A stretch of DNA of 64,000 nucleotides from Calothrix sp. HK-06 (GTDB lineage Bacteria > Cyanobacteriota > Cyanobacteriia > Cyanobacteriales > Nostocaceae). Of the stretch, positions 42,170 to 51,300 are shown piece after piece. Each line of letters begins with the position of its first letter. The stretch's first letter is position 1. The stretch lies in NCBI RefSeq assembly GCF_001904745.1, contig NZ_MRCD01000008.1:62001-126000 (forward strand), in the 5' to 3' direction. The translations under genes and the position numbers were made by a program. Under the pieces are notes generated by a model. The model made no database searches, was not told the origin of the DNA, and was given only the letters and a program-made list of their open reading frames with translations.

Positions 42170-43135
42170 ATGAAGTCTGTTGCAGATGCTCCCCAGTTTG
42201 AATTAGATAGTCAAGAGAACCCACCTGTTGTTCTTACGTCTGAGCTACGAAAAGTCTATACTACTGGCTTTTTTCTCAATCAAAAGGTTGAGTCGCTTAA
42301 AAGTTGCTCGCTGACTGTTTACAAAGGTGAGACTTTTGGTCTGCTTGGCCCTAATGGTGCCGGCAAGACTACGCTGTTAAAGTTGTTACTCGGAATTATT
42401 CGTCCTACGTCAGGACGAGGTTTACTGCTGGGTAAACCTTTGGGCGACCATACTGTTAAGCAACGCATTGGGTATTTACCCGAAAATGCATATCTATATG
42501 ACTTTTTAACTGGTTGGGAATTTTTAGAGTTTGCTGCTGGTATATTCCAAATTCCTAAGAAAATACAGCGAGAACGTATTCCTCAGTTGTTTGAGTTAGT
42601 TGGTTTATCGCTCAAAGATGCACGTAAAAAACAAATGCGTCGCTACTCTAAAGGGATGTTACAGCGTGTGGGAATGGCACATGCTTTAATTAATGACCCA
42701 GAATTGGTATTTTTAGATGAACCAATGTCTGGTCTTGACCCTTTGGGACGCTATCAAATGCGCGAAACTATTTTGACTCTCAAAGCTTCTGGTAAAACTA
42801 TTTTCTTTAATAGCCATATTCTTAGCGAGGTTGAAAAAATCTGTAACCGCGTCGCTATTCTTGCTAAAGGTGAGTTAGTTTGCTCTGGTTCGCTCGATGA
42901 ATTACTGGGCAGTACAAATACTTATCGTGTTAAAGGTACTGGTGGTGACTGGGAAGTTCTCAAAAAGTGGGCGCCGAATATTGAGTTCGGAAGAGATGGT
43001 TTATGGGAAGGTGAGTTAGAGGGAGATTACTATGATTTTCTCGCTAGTCTCCGTTTAATGGGTGGTACTGTTGTTTCTATAAATTTATCCCGTCCTTCGT
43101 TGGAAGAATTTTTTATACACAAAATCCAAGGGTAA
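42170..43135 (+). CDS. ABC transporter ATP-binding protein (multidrug/CcmA type), orphan
   Basis: A 321-aa ABC ATPase of the CcmA/drug-exporter class: Walker A 'LLGPNGAGKTTLLKLLLG', signature 'RRYSKGMLQRVGMAHALI', Walker B 'LVFLDEPMSGLDP' and H-loop 'FFNSHILSEVEKI'. A C-terminal domain of about 80 residues follows. The frame is open from 42089, but ATG 42170 gives the usual short leader. No permease gene follows; the next gene is 478 bp away. It probably works with a membrane subunit encoded elsewhere. Confidence 0.87.
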   Translation: MKSVADAPQFELDSQENPPVVLTSELRKVYTTGFFLNQKVESLKSCSLTVYKGETFGLLGPNGAGKTTLLKLLLGIIRPTSGRGLLLGKPLGDHTVKQRIGYLPENAYLYDFLTGWEFLEFAAGIFQIPKKIQRERIPQLFELVGLSLKDARKKQMRRYSKGMLQRVGMAHALINDPELVFLDEPMSGLDPLGRYQMRETILTLKASGKTIFFNSHILSEVEKICNRVAILAKGELVCSGSLDELLGSTNTYRVKGTGGDWEVLKKWAPNIEFGRDGLWEGELEGDYYDFLASLRLMGGTVVSINLSRPSLEEFFIHKIQG

Positions 43136-43612
43136 TCAGGCAACGAATGTAACGAATAATACACAACAATCATCCGTTACATCCGTTGATAATCCGTTGC
43201 CAATTTGGCACCAATTTGAATTTGAAAGTAGATATTGTTAAAATGGTGTTCAATTAAATATATTTATATAAATGTTCGATAAAGTAGTGACTATTGACAA
43301 AAAATTAAGCTATAAATACTTAATCTATAATTTTATCTGTCAGTTTGTATGTAAAACAGATGCGCGTAATTAGTGTCAACTTAATTTAGTTAAATAAATG
43401 AGCTTGACAAATAGACAATTTTAGTATTTGGAGATGTAAAATTATTAAACTTTAAGGTAGCTTCATTAAGATTTTAAGGACGCTGAATGTTCTAGTTCCT
43501 GATTGTTGAGTATTTTTCAAGAATACAAAAATGATAGGGAACTTGGATACTTACGTATAGTCAAGATTACAATGTTTGGAGCAGAATTACTTATCTATGA
43601 TGTTGGGAAATT
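43136..43612. other. Intergenic region upstream of the polysaccharide export gene
   Basis: The 477-bp gap contains one family D repeat (43139-43201) and AT-rich DNA that should hold the promoter and leader of the SLBB gene. No coding frame or RNA gene was recognised. Confidence 0.5.
43139..43201. repeat. Inverted repeat family D, copy 4
   Basis: GGCAACGAATGTAACGAATA at the left and CCGTTACATCCGTTGATAATCCGTTGCC (two arms) at the right, right after the ABC gene. Compact version of the element at 22745-22880. Confidence 0.75.
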
Positions 43613-45100
43613 ATGATTAATACAAAAACGTTGAAATTATTGTCTAAGCCTGTTTCTGGGCTGATGGTGTTAACGGCAATTACTGCGGCATTTCCTAACC
43701 CAAGCTTCGCTCAAAGACCACAAACGCAACAGCGTCCCCCTGCCCGCACGGCGCCTTTTTCTACTGGTGCAGCTTCTGGTGTCTTGAACACAAACTATAC
43801 ACTAGGTGGGGGCGACTTAATACGGGTTAATGTTTTTGAAGTCGAAAATTACAATGGTGACTATCAAGTTCCACCCGGTGGCTCTATCAACTTACCGTTA
43901 ATAGGTAGTGTTAACGTACTAGGATTGACTATTGAAGAAGCTTCGGATGAAATAACTCGTAAATATTCGAGATTTCTCAAACGTCCAATTATTTCTATAA
44001 ATTTACTTTCACCACGTCCAATCAACGTAGTAGTATCAGGTGAAGTTACACGTCCTGGTTCTTATAGCTTGAGTTTACAAGGTGGTGCAGGTAATAATCC
44101 TGGTGTTCAATATCCAACTATTTTAGCGGCAATTCAAACTGCACAAGGTTATACACTCAGTGCTGATATTACAAGTGTACAAGTACGGCGCCGTTTAGGA
44201 CGCAGTGGTGAGCAATTAGTTAATCTCAATTTAAGACAGCTCATTGAAACAGGTCGCACCCCACAAGATATTACTTTACGTGATGGCGATACTATTTTTA
44301 TACCTAGAGCTACAAACTTTGATTTAGCAACCTCACGTAATTTGGCAGCATCTAGCTTTGCCGCTGACCCAACTCGTCCACGTTCAGTTGCGGTTATTGG
44401 CGAAGTTTTGCGTCCAGGTTCTTATTTAGTTACCCCAGGTTCAACTGAAGCAGGTGCTGGAACTACACAAACTAATTTGCCAAGTGTGACTGGTCAACCA
44501 ACTGTAATGCGTGCGCTACAGCTTGCAGGAGGTATTGGTGCTAGAGCAGATGTACGTAACGTTATTATTCGTCGTCAAACACGAACCGGGGCGCCGCAAG
44601 ATATTAATATCAACTTGTGGCAATTACTCCAAGGCGATATCGACCAAGATGCCATACTTCAAGATGGTGACACAATATTTGTTGCCACAGCTACCGAAGT
44701 CAACCGTGCCGAAGCAACCCAACTAGCAACAACAACTTTATCACCAACCAGAATTCAAGTTGGTGTAGTTGGAGAAGTTAAACGTCCTGGACCTGTAGAT
44801 ATTCAACCTAATAGTTCTTTAAACCAAGCTCTACTGGCAGCTGGAGGGTTTAACGACGCACGTGCATCACGACAAACTGTTGACTTAGTGCGTCTCAACC
44901 CTGATGGTTCAGTAACTAAGCGTGAAGTCAAAGTTGACTTAGCAGCTGGTATCAACGAACAAACTAATCCTATTCTCAGCAATAACGACGTTGTGATTGT
45001 TAGCCGTAACGGTATCACCAAAACAGGTGACACTCTTGGTACGGTTCTTAACCCATTGGGAGGTTTGCTCGGTATTTTCCGCGCGCTGATTGGGTTCTAA
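43613..45100 (+). CDS. Wza-like polysaccharide export protein (Poly_export and SLBB domains)
   Basis: A 495-aa exported protein. A signal peptide (about residues 1-33, ending 'PSFA') precedes a Pro/Gln-rich segment. Then come a polysaccharide biosynthesis/export domain ('YTLGGGDLIRVNVFEVENYNGDYQVPPGG') and three SLBB repeats, each with a 'VxGEVxRPG' core ('VVVSGEVTRPGSYSL', 'VAVIGEVLRPGSYLV', 'VGVVGEVKRPGPVDI'). This is the outer-membrane or periplasmic exit component of capsule/exopolysaccharide machinery. No Wzc, Wzx or glycosyltransferase gene is adjacent, but the GH5-CBM2 enzyme in the window may act on the same kind of polymer. A short C-terminal hydrophobic stretch ends the protein. Confidence 0.9.
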   Translation: MINTKTLKLLSKPVSGLMVLTAITAAFPNPSFAQRPQTQQRPPARTAPFSTGAASGVLNTNYTLGGGDLIRVNVFEVENYNGDYQVPPGGSINLPLIGSVNVLGLTIEEASDEITRKYSRFLKRPIISINLLSPRPINVVVSGEVTRPGSYSLSLQGGAGNNPGVQYPTILAAIQTAQGYTLSADITSVQVRRRLGRSGEQLVNLNLRQLIETGRTPQDITLRDGDTIFIPRATNFDLATSRNLAASSFAADPTRPRSVAVIGEVLRPGSYLVTPGSTEAGAGTTQTNLPSVTGQPTVMRALQLAGGIGARADVRNVIIRRQTRTGAPQDININLWQLLQGDIDQDAILQDGDTIFVATATEVNRAEATQLATTTLSPTRIQVGVVGEVKRPGPVDIQPNSSLNQALLAAGGFNDARASRQTVDLVRLNPDGSVTKREVKVDLAAGINEQTNPILSNNDVVIVSRNGITKTGDTLGTVLNPLGGLLGIFRALIGF

Positions 45101-45113
45101 TTTAATTAACATC

Positions 45114-45148
45114 AGAAACCGGGTTTCAATCAATAAACCCGGTTTCTA
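45114..45148. repeat. Inverted repeat family B, compact copy 4
   Basis: AGAAACCGGGTTTCAATCAA then TAAACCCGGTTTCTA: the two family B arms around a short 7-nt centre, 13 bp after the SLBB gene stop. It probably works as a transcript-end hairpin. Confidence 0.8.
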
Positions 45149-45259
45149 AGATTTAGCAACTTTACCAATTCTTTTATTTACTTTCAGTAATTACTCTCAA
45201 GGTATAGCAATTAAGTTTAAGTTAATCTGAGGAAAAGCTATTCTAAAAAATATTAAATT

Positions 45260-46348
45260 ATGCGTCCTCCAACTGGGATTCGTGCTATCTCGCTTTCTTT
45301 TCCAAGTATAATTCGTAATAACGATTATTACAAAGAAAAATACCCAGATTTATTTGCTCGCTCTGAGCAAAAAAGCTTGGCAAAATTATTTACACCTGCA
45401 AAGAAATCTGCTTTAACTAGTGAATATGATTTGGAGATGATGCCATATCTCAAAGACCCTTTTCGTGGCGCCGTTCAAAGGCGAATACTTGGCCTAAATG
45501 AGTCTTCAATAACACTAGAATGTCAAGCTGCTGAAAATGCACTCAAAGCAGCAAATCTTTCTGTAAATGAAGTAGACCTGTTGATAGTTTGTTCTGTACC
45601 ACCTGAACATATTGGTTATGGTAACGCTGCCTTTGTTGCACGTGAGTTAGGTTTGAAATGTGGTGCATGGAATTTAGATGCAACCTGTGGTAGTACTCCA
45701 GTCGTATTACAGACAGCTACCGCTTTAGTACAAGCGGGAGAGTACAAAAATGTCTTAGTCGTTGTTTCTTGTACTTACTCTCGTACTGTCGATGAAAGTG
45801 ATACCCTTGCATGGTTTTTCAGCGATGGAGCAGGAGCTTTTGTTATTAGTGCGTTAGAAATTAATCAAGGCATTATTAGTACACATGTGATTAACACTGC
45901 TGTATTGTGTGACCAATTTAAACTCAAAACCACAAATGACGAGGAAGGAAATACTCGTCTTCACTTGCAGGTAGCCAGAAATACAAATAAAATCATGTCC
46001 TCCGAAGCTACAGGACTATTGCGTACATGTTGTGAAGGAGCTATCGAGAAAGCTGGTGTAACGCTAAACGATATTGACTTTTTCATTTTCAATACCCCTA
46101 CTGCTTGGTTTTCTAGCTTTTGTATTCGTGTGCTAGGCATAAACCCAGAGCGTACAATTAACGTTTACCCGTTATACTCCAATATTGGCCCAGCATTGAC
46201 TATTGCTAATCTTTATCATGCGGCATATCAAGGTAAAATACGAGAGAATGATTTAGTTTTGATGTATGGTTTCGGCGCCGCTGGTAGTGCTGCTGCTTTG
46301 GTTATGCGTTGGGGTAATGTTGCCCTAGGTTCTTTTCCTATACAATAG
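45260..46348 (+). CDS. KAS III-like acyl-transfer/condensing enzyme lacking the catalytic His
   Basis: A 362-aa thiolase-fold protein of the FabH type. The active-site Cys143 is present ('LDATCGSTP') and so is the Asn of the C-terminal half (Asn308 in 'YSNIGPAL'). At the place where FabH has 'HQAN' this protein reads 'FNTPT' (residues 277-281), so the catalytic His is replaced by Asn278. KAS III relatives with altered triads often perform acyl transfer rather than decarboxylative condensation. An extended N-terminus of about 65 residues is also unusual. It is convergent with the ThDP enzyme gene, with a hairpin between. Its TAG stop is part of a family A element. Probably secondary metabolism rather than housekeeping fatty acid synthesis. 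Confidence 0.82.
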   Translation: MRPPTGIRAISLSFPSIIRNNDYYKEKYPDLFARSEQKSLAKLFTPAKKSALTSEYDLEMMPYLKDPFRGAVQRRILGLNESSITLECQAAENALKAANLSVNEVDLLIVCSVPPEHIGYGNAAFVARELGLKCGAWNLDATCGSTPVVLQTATALVQAGEYKNVLVVVSCTYSRTVDESDTLAWFFSDGAGAFVISALEINQGIISTHVINTAVLCDQFKLKTTNDEEGNTRLHLQVARNTNKIMSSEATGLLRTCCEGAIEKAGVTLNDIDFFIFNTPTAWFSSFCIRVLGINPERTINVYPLYSNIGPALTIANLYHAAYQGKIRENDLVLMYGFGAAGSAAALVMRWGNVALGSFPIQ

Positions 46349-46388
46349 GAGACGCGATAAATCGAGATGTGATAAATCGCGTCTCTAC
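46346..46388. repeat. Inverted repeat family A, copy 6
   Basis: TAGGAGACGCGATAAATCGA and GATAAATCGCGTCTCTA arms. The left TAG is the stop codon of the KAS III-like gene. It sits between two convergent genes as a bidirectional hairpin. Confidence 0.75.
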
Positions 46389-46390
46389 AT

Positions 46391-48163
46391 CTACAAATGA
46401 CAGTCTCCACGAAGATTACTAACACGAGGGTTCATACCAATTATTTGTGCTGCATCTACTGGCACTTCTATTAAAATTGATTGAGCAGAACTGTCATAAC
46501 AAGCTTCCATTATTTCTGATATGTTGCTCAGGTCTGGTTTGACAAGGTATCCGTCCCAACCATGCGCTTTCGCTGCTGCAACAAAATCGATATTTGGTAA
46601 ATGAGAATGATATCGACCCTTATCTAGTCCTGGAATAATAGACGGCGCCCCTTGTTCGATTATTCCATAGCAGCTATTATTCATGATGAATAAACGTAAG
46701 CCTAATCCAGAAGCATCTGCTAATGCACCCCCATATAGGCGCCAACAACCATCACCAGAAAATACAAATGTATGTAATAATGGGTTTGCTAGCTTGGCGC
46801 CACAACCGAGTCCAAAAGCACCACCCATTGCCGAACCATGATACATTGAGTAAAATTTGATGTTTGGATGGCGCCGTTGCATTAAATATGGTCGGTCTTT
46901 ATAAGCCATACATATATCATCGAAACCAATGCTGTTGGGTTGCCAATGTTGTTGTAAGTTTTCGTAGAAAGATACTAAATCTACTGTATTAGAATTGACA
47001 TCGCGAGATAAGTTACGGGTGTTTAAACTTTGATGACTGGGTAATGAGTAGTTTTGATAATCTAAAATAGGCAATCGATTTAATATTTCCTGAAGCAATA
47101 TAGTTAAATTGCCACTTATTTTGTTGTATTTAAAAGCTGTACGATGTTCAAAAGTCTCATTTTTATGACCATAAGGTTTTTCAAAATCTGTTAAATGCCA
47201 TACTTGTCCCGCTTTGATTTGTTCGCAATTTAGTATATACTCATAAGGGTCAAACCCAATCATTATCATCACATCATCTTCATTTATACTTTGCCATAAT
47301 TTCAACGCGCGGTCATTGCCACCGAACAAAATATGCCCATATCCATAAGGATTTGTTTCGCTTACTGCATTGGCGCCATTAACAGACCAAATTATGGGAG
47401 ATTTTAATGAGTATGATAGTTTATCGATTAATGGAGGAATACCTTCGTATCTTGCAGCTTCTTCTCCAACATATAATATAATACGTTGTTTTTTTTGTTG
47501 AGTTAGTTGACTAACTAACGCTTCGATGTCTAAGCAATTTATTAAGTTTGGTGGATGTGCTGGAGACAATGTTAGTTGATTAATATCTACATCTTGCGAG
47601 AGTATATCTGGGTGGAATGCAATTACCACTGGTCGCGACTGTTGTAAAATTTTATGAACTGTACGGAATTTTTCTTCAATAACACTTAAATCGTCAATCA
47701 CTATACAACCATCACCCAACTCAGCTTCTAATTGCGGTAATAAGTTCATTCCATGTTCAGTGACATCTTGTAATGGTGAAAAGTCGTGTACGTTGGTCGA
47801 ATTTAACGCTACTATAAACACTGCTGGGATATTATGCAGTTTTGCTTCACTTAATCCACATAAACCTAACTTAGTTGCGGCGCCTGTTGTTAAAATAGTT
47901 CCAGCTAGAGTACCTGTTGCTAAAAAAGAGCCAAGGGGAACGAAACCAGCGATATACTCGTTCATTGTCAGCATTCGTGCGCTTTCATCAACTTGGCTAA
48001 GATGAGTCAATGGTAGCAAGTGCTGCGCTAGTTTTATAACACCACCACCATTTACTCCTGCGTAATGCTTTATACCTAATGATTGTAGAAGTTTGATTAA
48101 CGCAAAGTTTCCAGATGTGGATTTACTAATTTGTTTATTAAATAAGTTTTGAGTTAGTAGCAT
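46391..48163 (-). CDS. Thiamine diphosphate-dependent enzyme (acetolactate synthase/decarboxylase-like)
   Basis: A 590-aa ThDP enzyme. The N-terminal Pyr domain has 'GIKHYAGVNGGGVIKL' and the region of the catalytic Glu ('SARMLTMNEYIAGF'). A central transhydrogenase-like domain with 'SVNGANAVSETNPYGYG' (about 270-290) follows. The C-terminal PP domain has the GDG...NN motif 'SGDGCWRLYGG...IMNNSCYGI' that binds Mg2+ and the diphosphate. It is divergent from housekeeping IlvB and lacks its FAD-typical segments by eye. Reactions of this family include acyloin formation and 2-oxoacid decarboxylation. Paired with the KAS III-like gene, an acyloin-type natural product route is a reasonable hypothesis. 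Confidence 0.82.
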   Translation of the reverse strand: MLLTQNLFNKQISKSTSGNFALIKLLQSLGIKHYAGVNGGGVIKLAQHLLPLTHLSQVDESARMLTMNEYIAGFVPLGSFLATGTLAGTILTTGAATKLGLCGLSEAKLHNIPAVFIVALNSTNVHDFSPLQDVTEHGMNLLPQLEAELGDGCIVIDDLSVIEEKFRTVHKILQQSRPVVIAFHPDILSQDVDINQLTLSPAHPPNLINCLDIEALVSQLTQQKKQRIILYVGEEAARYEGIPPLIDKLSYSLKSPIIWSVNGANAVSETNPYGYGHILFGGNDRALKLWQSINEDDVMIMIGFDPYEYILNCEQIKAGQVWHLTDFEKPYGHKNETFEHRTAFKYNKISGNLTILLQEILNRLPILDYQNYSLPSHQSLNTRNLSRDVNSNTVDLVSFYENLQQHWQPNSIGFDDICMAYKDRPYLMQRRHPNIKFYSMYHGSAMGGAFGLGCGAKLANPLLHTFVFSGDGCWRLYGGALADASGLGLRLFIMNNSCYGIIEQGAPSIIPGLDKGRYHSHLPNIDFVAAAKAHGWDGYLVKPDLSNISEIMEACYDSSAQSILIEVPVDAAQIIGMNPRVSNLRGDCHL

Positions 48164-48315
48164 TTTTACATCGAAAACTAAATTTATTACTTAATCATAT
48201 TTTTTAAACCGTTAAAATTGGTGAAAAGTAGATAAAAATCAAATATACAATTATAAATATAGTTTAGTAATTTTATTGTTTTCTCTTTACGTTACTCGTA
48301 AATTTACTGAATTAT

Positions 48316-48395
48316 AGAAATCGGGCTTCTTCGTTGAAATATTGTAATAAAAACGATAATTTGTCTGCGACAATGAATGCGTAGAAACCCAGTTT
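48316..48395. repeat. Inverted repeat family B, degenerate copy 5
   Basis: AGAAATCGGGCTTCTTCG, then a centre with ATTGTAATAAAAACGATAAT, then GTAGAAACCCAGTTT. Its centre resembles those of the copies at 15184 and 34155, although the arms have drifted. It lies between the ThDP enzyme gene and the giant kinase gene. Confidence 0.6.
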
Positions 48396-48398
48396 GTG

Positions 48399-51300
48399 TT
48401 ATACAGGAATAGAAATTACAAAAGCAGTTCCTTCTCCAATTGTAGAATTTACCTCAATAGTTCCTCCATGCTTTTCTACTACTATTTGACGTACTATGGT
48501 AAGTCCTAACCCTGTTCCTTTGCCAACACCTTTAGTAGTAAATAAGTGGTCGAATATTTTGGCTTTGGTTTCTAGTGTCATTCCTGTTCCATTATCTCTA
48601 ATCGTAATCACAACGTGACTTTTATTGTTGTTCAAGCTGGTAGACACTGTAATTAGATTAGGTGATTGCATAATCTCGTTAAAAGTACGTCCTGCATTTG
48701 ATTCTTCTAATGCGTCGATAGCATTAGCTAATAAATTCATAAACACTTGATTTAGTTGTCCAGGAAAACCATTAATTTGAGGTAAATCAGCATAGTTTTT
48801 GACTACTTGAATTTCTGGATGACTTTCTGACGCTTTTAAACGGTGTTTGAGAAGCATTAAGGTGCTGTCGAGACCCTCATGAATATTAAATAAAATCTTT
48901 TTACGAGTATCTGCTCTAGAAAAAGTACGTAAACTAATACTTATCTCGTAAATTCGGTCAACAGCTTGTTGCATTGAAGCAATTACTTTTGGTAAATCTT
49001 CTTGTATATACTCAAAGTCTATAGCTCTAAATTCTTTTACAATTTCTGTAACTGGATTCGGGTAATGATTTTGGTACAAGTTGATTAATGAAAGTAAATC
49101 TTGTACATAGTCATGTGCAGGTTTTAAATTGCCGATTAAAAAATTAATTGGATTATTAATTTCATGTCCTATTCCTGCAACTAAATTTCCTAAAGCAGTC
49201 ATTTTCTCGCTTTGTACCAGTTGTAACTGTGCTTGTTTTAGACTTTCAATCGACGACTCTAGTTTTTGAGCATAATCTTGAGACTGTTGATATAACCTCG
49301 CATTCTCTAAGGAAATCGCAACTTGAGAACATAGTAGTTTGATAAAATTTAGTCGGGTGTCTGTAAATACTCCTGCTGTTAGAGTGTTTTCAAGGTATAA
49401 AATTGCAACTAATTTTCCTTGACTTAATATTGGGTTACATAGTAAACTTTGCGGTTTTTCCCCAAGTATATATTCGTCTTCATAACTTGTGAGTTCGACT
49501 GTTGCGTTATGAAAAACTATGTCTTCTTTTGTGCGTGAAACATAGTTAATCAAACTTACTGGTATTTCTCGACTTTCTTCGATTGGAATTGACTGTAATA
49601 ATGATGTGACTTCTTTTGTTGATAAACCAATCGCTTCTATTACTAATTTATCAAGCTTTGGTAATATCAGAACTGCTTTGGAGGCGCCTGCATTTTCAAT
49701 CAGCACTTGCATTAAACTAACCAGTAGCTTTTTTATCTCAATTTCGCTACTGATGACTTGGGATACTTTAACTAAACTAAGTAAATCCAATGAATTGGAA
49801 ACATTAGAACTACTTCCAGTCATGGTGAAACTAGTACTATTGGTAGTAAAAGCAATAGTTTCGTGAGAATTTAAGTTATAACTACGCTCTTTAATTGAAC
49901 CTAGTAAGTGCGGATAACGTGTTTCTAAATCTTGGATTTTTGCCGACGCACCCCATCGTGCATAGCAGTAGTAAGCATTAATTAGATAAGTTTGAGCAAT
50001 CGTGGTTTTGTTCCATCCTAAATAAAATTTTGCTGCAAGTTCGTTAGCTAATGCCTCTTCTTGTATATAATTATGTTGTTTGGCACACGCTATTGCTTGC
50101 TCATAACACTCCATTGCCACTAGTTTGTTATCTAATACTCGATGTCGTTCAGCTTCGACGAGATAATATTTGTGCAGAAAATTCATTGGTGCATGATTTG
50201 ACCAATGCTGCATTTTCTCTTGGTTATTACCGACTTTTTCCAAAATTTCACTTTGCTGCAATGGCACCATCTCTGAGTATACCGCCAACCTGACCAATGA
50301 ATCATAAAAGTAAAAGGCCGGAAAAATTACTAACCCTGTTAAACCACCCAAGTATTGCTCTGCTTTCACTACATACTCTAAGGCAATATCAGATTTATCA
50401 ACCAAATAATTTAGTACACATTTATTAAAATATACCATACATATTGCCGTGATGTCATTCATCTCTTCGTGTTGCGGCAACATTTCTTGTTCATTATATA
50501 CTGTCCCAACTAAACTACATACGTCATTGCCATGATTCATTAAATTCAAAACTGTTTGCTGCCAAATTTGCACGTAGCTAAGACCTGTTTTTTGTTTGAG
50601 TTGTCTAAGAGTCTCAGAATATATGGACATTTCCTTCTCAAGTCCAATTAATTCTTGACCTGTTAAGTACGAACCAAACGAGTAATTGTGCAATGCGTAG
50701 GAAGCAAATTCCAAATCCCCAGTTTCTAAACCAATTCTGTAAACTTCTTGTAATGGTTTCAAAAAGTCGCGTGCGTGATTTTTCCAATGTCCCACCAAGC
50801 TATTATAAAGGAGTAAAGTTTTGGCTTGCAGTGAAGCAACGTTAGTTTTGGATAAAACGTTTAAAGATAGTTGAGCAAACTCATAACCTGTCTCAATATC
50901 ACCAATGACACAACACAATAAAAATCCATACGTACAGTATCCGTTTGCAGAAAGTCCTGTATTACCATACTGAATCGATAAGTCAACCATTTTTAGGGTG
51001 ACTAAAGGAACAAATTCGGGACTACCAAGATAAGCAGCAGAAAACATACTCGACAAAATACGCATAGCTGCTAAAATCCTAGGGTCGCTCATTTCGGGTA
51101 GATTAATTAAGTCAGCAACATTTCTACCTGCCAATAATTCTGCTGTAGTTTGAAACGCTTGTTGAATGTCTGACTGTTTTGGCGCCAAAGGAAATTCAAT
51201 GTTAAGTAATTTTAGCACATCAAGGCTAATATTTAAGCCCTCAATTAATTTATTTTGTACAATTTGAGCTTGAATAATGATTTCGTAAACTCGAATTTTA

